Shown here one piece after another: positions 28,835-35,519 of a DNA stretch of 64,000 nt. The notes under the pieces are model-generated. The model had not been told where the DNA came from, did not search any database, and saw only the letters and a list, made by a program, of their open reading frames with translations. Position numbers and translations under genes: made by a program. Source of the stretch: Candidatus Dojkabacteria bacterium UBA2259 (GTDB lineage: Bacteria; Patescibacteriota; Dojkabacteria; SC72); assembly GCA_002347605.1 (NCBI GenBank), contig DDXN01000001.1, positions 1 through 64,000 of the forward strand. The letters are read 5' to 3'. Each line of letters opens with the position of its first letter. Position 1 is the first letter of the stretch.

Positions 28835-29764
28835 ATGATAACTGCAGGAGAGGTAATCAAAAATAAAAGGGAGTCCCTTGGTAAAAATTTACATACTGTA
28901 AGTACAGATACAAAGATACAGCAAAGATTCCTAGAATATATTGAGAATAATGAGTTTAATAGGTTTGATTCTGAAATTTTTGCATCTGGATTTCTAAAAA
29001 TATATTCTAAATATCTTGGTTTAGATGAAGAAAAGATACTTGCACTTTACAGGAGAGGAAGACATCCAGTAACAAAAACAACTAAGAAAAACCAAATTAA
29101 CACCGTAAGAAAAAAATTGTCCATATCTCCTAAATCAATTGGCATAATTACTTTAATATTCTTTTTAGCCTCAATCATAGGATATATTGGATATCAGATA
29201 TACAAATTTCAAAAGCCCCCCGCATTAACAGTAACAGAACCCCTAAACGAATATGTCTCAAAAAAAGAGATCATTACAGTAAAAGGAAATACAGAGATAT
29301 CAACCCTTGTAGAAGTAAATGGCTCCCAAGCAACAGTGAACGAAACTGGTGAGTTTGAAATTGAATTGAAATTAAAAACTGGTGTGAATAGTATATCAGT
29401 AAAAGCTTGGAAAGAATCTAATACAAAATTACAGACAACTCATACCCTAAAAGTTATATATTCTCCAGAAGATGAGCTCCCTCTTGAAAATCAACAGGAA
29501 GAATTTCTACTTGTTCTGACAATATCTCAATCTCCTTCTTGGATAAAATTAGATATTGATGGAGAAAGTAAAATATCTCAAGTACTACAACCTAACACAC
29601 AACATGAATATCCTGTATTACAAGGATTCTCGTTGGTAACAGGTAGAATACAAAATACAAAATTACAAATAAATGAGGAGGAGCTTCAAATACCTTCTTC
29701 CAGTACAACTGGTATCGGGCAAATTACCTGCAAAATTGAAAATAACGAATTGTTATGCGAATAG
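28835..29764 (+). CDS. rodZ: RodZ-like cell-shape protein
   Basis: A 309-residue bitopic protein: N-terminal HTH_25 domain (GEVIKNKRESLGKNLHTVST, then FLEYIENNEFNRFDSEIFAS), one membrane helix (IGIITLIFFLASIIGYIGYQ, about 106-125), an Ig-like/glucodextranase-type external domain (VTVTEPLNEY-type start, VKGNTEISTLVEVNGSQ) and a DUF4115-like end (SPSWIKLDIDGESKISQVL). RodZ ties MreB to the elongation machinery; no mreB lies in the window. TGATATACT ends 9 bases before the ATG. Confidence 0.85.
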   Translation: MITAGEVIKNKRESLGKNLHTVSTDTKIQQRFLEYIENNEFNRFDSEIFASGFLKIYSKYLGLDEEKILALYRRGRHPVTKTTKKNQINTVRKKLSISPKSIGIITLIFFLASIIGYIGYQIYKFQKPPALTVTEPLNEYVSKKEIITVKGNTEISTLVEVNGSQATVNETGEFEIELKLKTGVNSISVKAWKESNTKLQTTHTLKVIYSPEDELPLENQQEEFLLVLTISQSPSWIKLDIDGESKISQVLQPNTQHEYPVLQGFSLVTGRIQNTKLQINEEELQIPSSSTTGIGQITCKIENNELLCE

Positions 29765-29775
29765 TACCAAGAAAT

Positions 29776-29784
29776 TGGTATAAT
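29776..29784 (+). promoter_or_regulatory. Extended -10 promoter of dnaG
   Basis: TGGTATAAT ends 5 bases before the ATG at 29790, implying transcription from the start codon itself. Confidence 0.6.
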
Positions 29785-29789
29785 TAGAG

Positions 29790-31514
29790 ATGGATTCATC
29801 AAGAGACCAAATACAAGAGATAAAAGAGCGCCTAGATATTGTAGATATTGTTGGAAAGTATGTTCAATTAAAACAGACTGGAAAGAACTTTTCAGGTCTC
29901 TGTCCATTTCATACTGAAAAGACACCCTCCTTTATAGTCAGTCCTGAGTTACAAAGATACAAATGCTTTGGATGTGGTGAGTCTGGAGATATATTTAACT
30001 TTGTTCAAAAGATAGAAAATATTGACTTCCCCGAAACCTTAGAGAAACTTGCAAAAGAAGCAGGTATTACATTGAGAAAACAAAATACAAACACACAATA
30101 TCAAAGGATTGAAGAGATAAATAAAAGGGCAACAATATACTTCTTTAGAGAGTTAAAGAATAAAAGAAATATTAAGGTACTTGAGTATGTATATAGCAGG
30201 GGGATTACTGATGATAGTATTAAAAGCTTTGGCTTAGGATACTCTCCCGGAGGAATAGGCCTATTAGATTTTATCCAAAAAGAGGATAAATACTCCAAAG
30301 CTGAGCTACTAGCTTCTGGTCTCTTTGTTGAAAAGGAAGGCAAACTTAGGGGAAAGTTTTACAAAAGGGTAATGTTTCCGATTAGGTCTAGCTCTGCAAA
30401 GGTAATCGCATTCACAGGAAGAGTGTTACCAGGCAATGATTTCGGTCCTAAGTATATGAATTCTCCAGAGACCCCAATATATCACAAAAGTGATAACCTC
30501 TATGGTCAATACGAATCAAGACAAGAGATTAGAAAACAGGATTTAGCAATAGTATGTGAAGGAACAACTGATGTAATATCTTCTCACCAAATAGGTATAA
30601 AGAATATTGTTGCACCTTTGGGAACAGCTCTAACCAAAGAACAGTTAACAAAAATATCTAAGTTGACAAAAAATGTTCTCTTTCTCTTTGATAGCGATAG
30701 TGCTGGCCAAAATGCATTAGAAAAAGCCTTTCAACTTTCCCAAGAGCTATCCTTGAATACTTATGCTGCAAATACTCTCCCATACAAAGATATTGATGAG
30801 ATGATTAAAAAGAACCCAAAGCTATTTATTAAGCTTGTTAAAACAAGAATAGATGCATACACCTATCTACTCGCTCAATTTATCAAAGACAAGGATCCAA
30901 ATAAGTTCGAAGATTATCATCGGATTGTTTCATGGATGGAGAGTATGCTTTCTCATGTCAAGAATCGTTCAAATTTTTTATTCTATGTGAAATCGTCTTA
31001 TCAAATGACACGAATTCACCCATTCAAAAAAGTCTCTAATAAAGCCTTTTCGGATGATGAGGGTTTTCGTGGAAATTTGGCACCTCAAAAGCCTAGTAAA
31101 GACGCCATATTTTTACAGCATCTTCTTTTTCAAAATAATTTTAACGTCTGGAAAAAATTTGATATAAAATTTTTTGAAGATGAAAAAATTTTGGAAATCC
31201 TTTCCTTTGTTTCACAAAACCCTGATTCTAATAGGGAAGATATACTATCACATTTTGAGGAGAATCCCGTTATTAAAGGATTAATTGAAGATAGCATCTT
31301 TTCTTTCTCAAAAGGAGAGAGTAATATTGAAGAATTAGAAAACATATACAACAATATTGTAAAGGATTACTACAAACGAAAAGAGCTTGAATACAATATG
31401 AGAATAGCCTCAGCTGAACAAACTGGGGATTTGAAAGAAAGCGAAAAGCTTTTTAAAGAGTTTCAAGATTTAACAAGAGAGAAACAGAAATATGAACAAA
31501 ATAGCAGATTATGA
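29790..31514 (+). CDS. dnaG: DNA primase DnaG
   Basis: A 574-residue primase. The N-terminal CHC2 zinc finger (CPFHTEKTPSFIV then YKCFGCGESGDIF), the catalytic core (SFGLGYSPGG, FTGRVLPGNDFGPKYMNSPE) and the TOPRIM domain with its acidic residues (IVCEGTTDVIS and LFLFDSDSAGQNALEKA) are all intact. The C-terminal helicase-interacting part is divergent. It makes RNA primers at replication forks. It overlaps the next gene by 23 bases. In many bacteria dnaG sits with rpoD; here rpoD is 7 kb downstream. Confidence 0.97.
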   Translation: MDSSRDQIQEIKERLDIVDIVGKYVQLKQTGKNFSGLCPFHTEKTPSFIVSPELQRYKCFGCGESGDIFNFVQKIENIDFPETLEKLAKEAGITLRKQNTNTQYQRIEEINKRATIYFFRELKNKRNIKVLEYVYSRGITDDSIKSFGLGYSPGGIGLLDFIQKEDKYSKAELLASGLFVEKEGKLRGKFYKRVMFPIRSSSAKVIAFTGRVLPGNDFGPKYMNSPETPIYHKSDNLYGQYESRQEIRKQDLAIVCEGTTDVISSHQIGIKNIVAPLGTALTKEQLTKISKLTKNVLFLFDSDSAGQNALEKAFQLSQELSLNTYAANTLPYKDIDEMIKKNPKLFIKLVKTRIDAYTYLLAQFIKDKDPNKFEDYHRIVSWMESMLSHVKNRSNFLFYVKSSYQMTRIHPFKKVSNKAFSDDEGFRGNLAPQKPSKDAIFLQHLLFQNNFNVWKKFDIKFFEDEKILEILSFVSQNPDSNREDILSHFEENPVIKGLIEDSIFSFSKGESNIEELENIYNNIVKDYYKRKELEYNMRIASAEQTGDLKESEKLFKEFQDLTREKQKYEQNSRL

Positions 31515-32418
31515 TACATATGACTATGACTACAGTACATACTGGAACAAAAGAGAGTATGAACATAAGTCAGAGATATTAGTATTGGAAAAATTACTAA
31601 AACATAATAGTGGAAGATGGTTTCTTGATATAGGAGGCTCTTTTGGGAGATTAACTAAAACATATTCCAAAAGATATACAAATCCCGTTATTGTTGACTA
31701 CTCATTAAAAACATTACAAAAAAACTACGCTTCTTTAAAAAAGGAAACTCCAAGTATAGAATTAATAGCTGCTAATGCTTACTTTCTACCATTCAAAAAC
31801 AATACATTTGATGGATCCTTAATGGTAAGGGTATTACATCATATTGAAAAACCAAAAGAGTGTGTAAGAGAAATATATAGAGTGCTAGGCCATAATGGGA
31901 TATACATACAAGAGTATGCAAACAAACTACACATAAAGGCCGTAATTAGAGCGATATTAACATTAGACTTCTCGCTTTTTAATAAGGAACCGTATCAGCA
32001 GCCTGACAAACACCATTACGAAGGAACAAAAGAGGGTTCGAAGGTACTCTTTTTCAATTATCACCCACGTTGGATTGCTACTCTTTTGACAGATATAGGC
32101 TACAATATTAAGAAAAAGTATGGTTGCTCCTTTCTTAGATTAAATATTCTAAAAAAGCTTTTGAGTACTAAATTCCTACTCTTTTGGGAGAATATATTCC
32201 AATATACTCTTTCCTGGTCAAATATTTCTCCAAGCATATTTATTAAATCCCTTGTAAACAAGAAAACTGAAAATACAGAAGAACCTAATGATTTCGCCTC
32301 CATTCTTCTTTGTCCCAGATGTAAAGGAAATTTAGATATACAAAACAACAGGGCAATATGTAACAACTGTAAAAACGAATACCTTAAAAAGGAAAATATT
32401 TGGGATTTTAGAATATAA
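31492..32418 (+). CDS. Class I SAM methyltransferase with C-terminal zinc ribbon
   Basis: A 308-residue protein. The Rossmann methyltransferase part has motif I WFLDIGGSFGRLTKTY, the acidic end of strand 2 (VIVDYSLKTLQ) and a post-motif (FDGSLMVRVLHHIEKPKECV) typical of UbiE/Methyltransf_11. The C-terminal 40 residues carry CPRCKGNLDIQNNRAICNNC, a four-Cys zinc ribbon of the Trm112/YcaR kind. The start ATG overlaps dnaG. The substrate is unknown; a lipid, quinone-like or glycan-linked target is typical for the family. Confidence 0.8.
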   Translation: MNKIADYDTYDYDYSTYWNKREYEHKSEILVLEKLLKHNSGRWFLDIGGSFGRLTKTYSKRYTNPVIVDYSLKTLQKNYASLKKETPSIELIAANAYFLPFKNNTFDGSLMVRVLHHIEKPKECVREIYRVLGHNGIYIQEYANKLHIKAVIRAILTLDFSLFNKEPYQQPDKHHYEGTKEGSKVLFFNYHPRWIATLLTDIGYNIKKKYGCSFLRLNILKKLLSTKFLLFWENIFQYTLSWSNISPSIFIKSLVNKKTENTEEPNDFASILLCPRCKGNLDIQNNRAICNNCKNEYLKKENIWDFRI

Positions 32419-33147
32419 ATGAAAGCTAAAAAATCTTTAGGTCAGAATTTCTTTATTAACAAAAACTTAGGTAATCATATTCTTAATATACTTAAAGATA
32501 CCCATTGTGACTCCGTTGTTGAAATAGGCCCAGGTACGGGTTTTTTTACCGAGAAGTTACAGGAGATATTTACCAATGTTACTGTAATTGAAAAAGATTC
32601 TGAACTATCAAAACAATTACAGCAAGAATTCCCCAATATTCAGATAATTAACCAAGATTTTCTTGAAACCAATCTAGATTTAATTTCAAACAAGGATTCC
32701 TTCTTCTTTGGTTCTTTACCTTTTAATGTCTCAAAACCAATTATACGAAAGATTATTGAAAGTAATCATTTCTTAAATCCTGCCTTCTTCATAATTCAAA
32801 ATGAAGTAGCAAAAAAGTATTTATACAAACCACCATATTCTCCCCTCTCCCTATTAACTTCAGTATATGCTGATTGTAAAAAAATCCTTGATATATCACC
32901 TGATTCTTTTAGACCAAAACCCCACGTAAACAGTAGCCTAATATCTTTTTTACCAAACCGTAAAGAAGTAAAAGATCTCTCTTTACTGGAAAGCTTAATA
33001 AATAGCGCGTTTAAACATCCAAGAAAAAATATACATAACAATTTAAAGGGCACAAAATTTGAAAAAGGAGCTTTCGGATTTCTCACCCTAAGACCTGGGC
33101 AACTATCCTTAGACGAGTATCTTAAGATTTGTGAATATTCTCTTTGA
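32419..33147 (+). CDS. rsmA: 16S rRNA dimethyladenosine transferase KsgA
   Basis: A 242-residue enzyme, shorter than the usual 270. It opens with KAKKSLGQNFFINKNLGNHI, has SAM motif I VVEIGPGTGFFTEKL, motif II/III (VIEKDSELS, IINQDFLE) and motif IV FGSLPFNVSKPII, where the family has NLPYN. The C-terminal domain ends SAFKHPRKNIHNNL. It dimethylates two adenines in helix 45 of 16S rRNA. The ATG directly follows the stop of the methyltransferase gene. It ends with TGA, evidence that UGA is a stop here. Confidence 0.93.
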   Translation: MKAKKSLGQNFFINKNLGNHILNILKDTHCDSVVEIGPGTGFFTEKLQEIFTNVTVIEKDSELSKQLQQEFPNIQIINQDFLETNLDLISNKDSFFFGSLPFNVSKPIIRKIIESNHFLNPAFFIIQNEVAKKYLYKPPYSPLSLLTSVYADCKKILDISPDSFRPKPHVNSSLISFLPNRKEVKDLSLLESLINSAFKHPRKNIHNNLKGTKFEKGAFGFLTLRPGQLSLDEYLKICEYSL

Positions 33148-33152
33148 TCTTT

Positions 33153-33161
33153 TGATATAAT
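33153..33161 (+). promoter_or_regulatory. Extended -10 promoter
   Basis: TGATATAAT ends 6 bases before the ATG at 33168; identical in layout to the RNase J promoter at 45631-45639. Confidence 0.6.
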
Positions 33162-33167
33162 TGGTGG

Positions 33168-33614
33168 ATGAAAAAGCAAAAGAAAGAGAAACAGTTACAA
33201 TTTGGTCTAAAAAACACTCCCCAAAATGTATATTACAAATACAAAAAACAGTATGAGCTTTGGTTGGCTGGTCTTGAAACAAAAAAATACATTAAAGACC
33301 CATTAACTTGGTTTTCAATTATTCTCTCTCTCTCTCTTATAGCTACACAGATATATCTGATTGAAACTAAGGAGAAAATCCCTAACAAAGTAGCTATTCT
33401 AGGATATTTCCTTAATCCCTCAGAAAGATTAATGTCTAGCGACTATATCTACCTGTTTCCACTCATATGCATAGTAATTCTCATCCTAGCAATTGCTCTT
33501 TCAAACAAATACTACCACAAAGAAAGAGATCTCTCTAAAGTAATTATAGTTGTAACCCTTCTTGCTAATCTCTCTCTCTGTTTGATATTTCTCAAATTAT
33601 TTTTAATTTTTTAA
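33168..33614 (+). CDS. Hypothetical membrane protein, three helices
   Basis: A 148-residue protein with a basic N-terminus (MKKQKKEKQL) and three hydrophobic helices at about residues 46-62, 95-112 and 124-146. The loop after helix 1 (ETKEKIPNKVAILGYFLNPSERLMSS) would face the outside. No family is recognised. It lies 3 bases ahead of the MraY/WecA-like gene in a forward envelope cluster and has its own leaderless-type promoter; a helper role for that enzyme is only a guess. Confidence 0.6.
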   Translation: MKKQKKEKQLQFGLKNTPQNVYYKYKKQYELWLAGLETKKYIKDPLTWFSIILSLSLIATQIYLIETKEKIPNKVAILGYFLNPSERLMSSDYIYLFPLICIVILILAIALSNKYYHKERDLSKVIIVVTLLANLSLCLIFLKLFLIF

Positions 33615-33616
33615 AT

Positions 33617-34825
33617 ATGGATATCTCAATACCAACAAAGTTCCTTGAAAAAATACTACAAATTGGAAATCTCAGTATCTCATCTCAGTATGATAAATAC
33701 TTAAATTATTGGCCACTATTCCTTTTCGGATTACTACTCTCCTTCCTGTTATTACCCATAATTGGAAAAATCGCAACAAAATTTGGTATTACATACAAAC
33801 CAAGAACAAAAAGAAGAAATAGGGAGTTTGATAATCCCGAGAAAGCCCTCCATGACAAGGAAACTCCCGCATTGGGAGGACTTGCAGTAACAATACCCGT
33901 ATTGATACTAATCCCTATACTCTTTAGATTAGATCCCTTTACCTTACCTATTTTCCTAGCTATAGCAGTTCTTGTTATTGGCTCTGTACTAGACGACATC
34001 TTTAACCTACCATCAAAAGTTCAACTTGGATACCAAATCCTAGCTGCTGGAATAATTGCTTTCTCTGTATTAGATCTATCCCATGTTAGCTTTTTTACCA
34101 ACGATTTTCTTAACTTAGCGGGAATAAGCTGGAGTGCCAAGATTTTCTCCTTCCCAATCTCATTTGTATTCCCAGGAGATTTAATACTCCTAGGTTGGAT
34201 ACTACTCTGTATTAACTCTGTAAAATGGGTAGGAGGCTCTCCAGGTTTGGTAGAATCCTACTCCCTAGCAATCTTCCTTCTCATCTTTGTCCTTGGTATA
34301 AGTACTTTCTCATTATTTTCATCAAGTTTAAGCATATTAATATCTGGATCTTTAATCTCTCTGTTGTACTTTGCATTTCCACCTCCTAAGATTATGTCTG
34401 GTTCAAGTGGAAAATCCATCTACGGTTTTCTAATCAGTGTACTGGCACTACTAAGTGATGCAAAATTCTCAACAACAATTATGCTACTAGCATTACCAAT
34501 AATTGATGCTTTTTACGTTATTATTTACAGATATATAACATACAAACCAAAGAATATCTTAGAACTAATGAAGATAAATGATACCTCTCATTTACATCAC
34601 CAATTGCTTAAACTTAATTTCTCGAACAGGCAGATTCTCCTCATAGAAACATCCTTTTCTCTGCTTGTTGGTTCCTTTGCAATCCTTTCAACTGGAGCAT
34701 TAAGATACTTCGCTTTGATATTTGGAATAGCCTTGGTAATCGTGTTTGTTGTATATATAAACTACAGGGCTAGAATGAAGGAGAAAGACAAAAAAGAGTC
34801 TCCTGAATCAAAATACTCATACTAA
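33617..34825 (+). CDS. MraY/WecA-like phosphoglycosyltransferase homologue lacking key Asp residues
   Basis: A 402-residue polytopic protein of the MraY/WecA (GT4-type) family, about ten helices. Conserved parts are TPALGGLAVT (about 83-91), the acidic pair VLDDIFNLPSKVQ (Asp126-127) and the cytoplasmic SHLHHQLL (about 324-331). Two other active-site blocks are changed: the NxxNxxDGxDGL loop reads INSVKWVGGSPGL (199-211) and the GDxGS block reads SGSSGKS (261-267), so the catalytic and magnesium-binding Asp residues are absent. Family members transfer sugar phosphates to undecaprenyl phosphate. This one may be a binding protein or a variant enzyme. It sits with a PEGA protein and a DUF4012 protein. 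Confidence 0.8.
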   Translation: MDISIPTKFLEKILQIGNLSISSQYDKYLNYWPLFLFGLLLSFLLLPIIGKIATKFGITYKPRTKRRNREFDNPEKALHDKETPALGGLAVTIPVLILIPILFRLDPFTLPIFLAIAVLVIGSVLDDIFNLPSKVQLGYQILAAGIIAFSVLDLSHVSFFTNDFLNLAGISWSAKIFSFPISFVFPGDLILLGWILLCINSVKWVGGSPGLVESYSLAIFLLIFVLGISTFSLFSSSLSILISGSLISLLYFAFPPPKIMSGSSGKSIYGFLISVLALLSDAKFSTTIMLLALPIIDAFYVIIYRYITYKPKNILELMKINDTSHLHHQLLKLNFSNRQILLIETSFSLLVGSFAILSTGALRYFALIFGIALVIVFVVYINYRARMKEKDKKESPESKYSY

Positions 34826-34848
34826 TTTCTAGACAAATCACGGTACCC

Positions 34849-34857
34849 TGATATAAT
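34849..34857 (+). promoter_or_regulatory. Extended -10 promoter of the PEGA gene
   Basis: TGATATAAT ends 8 bases before the ATG at 34866; the overlap with the upstream in-frame TTG (34857) argues for the ATG. Confidence 0.55.
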
Positions 34858-34865
34858 TGATATAT

Positions 34866-35519
34866 ATGAAAAAATGGAAACCTGCCCTCATAATTATGCT
34901 ACTTGTCATACTCCTTTCTGTCTTCTTTTTTTTCGTTCCTCTAGATAATATTGTTAAGAATATTCCTGTCATAAAAAGCTTTTACAAAAATACTACACTA
35001 GATATAACGACTCCAAATGGGAAAGCTACTGTAAAAATAGATGGAAAAGAGTATGGGGATACTCCTGTAAATATCACAAACCTAGTAGCTGGAACCTATC
35101 AAGTTGAATTGAATAGGACATCACAAAAAGAGGGTTTTTACAAGCCCCATTTCTTTAACATTGAACTAACGAAAAACTCAACATCAAGAATAAATATGGA
35201 GATAGGGCCTGGTGATTATCTACATGGAGTCGTCCTTTTCTACATAGAAGATAAAACTATTGAGTCGGGAAAAGGGAAAATAATGCTGACCTCTAGCGCA
35301 GATGATGCAAAGGTATATATTAACGATGAGTACTTCGATACAACCCCACTTACAAACATTGTGCTTGAAAAAGGGGAATATAGTATCAAATTAGAAAAAA
35401 CAACCTTTGAGGATTTAGAGTTCCCAATTGTAGTTAGTGCTGGTCATGTATTGAATATCAAAGGGTATCAATTCCCTCTTCCTATAACTTTTGTAACAGA
35501 GAAAAAAGATGAGCAATAA
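34866..35519 (+). CDS. PEGA-domain membrane-anchored protein
   Basis: A 217-residue protein with an N-terminal anchor helix (ALIIMLLVILLSVFFFFVPL) and two PEGA-type repeats: one around ATVKIDGKEYGDTPVNITNL, the second around AKVYINDEYFDTTPLTNIVL. PEGA domains are extracytoplasmic beta folds found in surface proteins and pilus-like assemblies. The end overlaps the SDR-DUF4012 gene by 11 bases, so the two products are probably made together. Binding partner unknown; a cell-wall or glycan scaffold role is inferred from the setting. Confidence 0.8.
   Translation: MKKWKPALIIMLLVILLSVFFFFVPLDNIVKNIPVIKSFYKNTTLDITTPNGKATVKIDGKEYGDTPVNITNLVAGTYQVELNRTSQKEGFYKPHFFNIELTKNSTSRINMEIGPGDYLHGVVLFYIEDKTIESGKGKIMLTSSADDAKVYINDEYFDTTPLTNIVLEKGEYSIKLEKTTFEDLEFPIVVSAGHVLNIKGYQFPLPITFVTEKKDEQ

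Noticed and set aside
33145..33147. UGA recoded as Gly or Trp, as in some CPR lineages
   Set aside because: UGA is the natural stop of ksgA, and Trp positions in conserved proteins use TGG.
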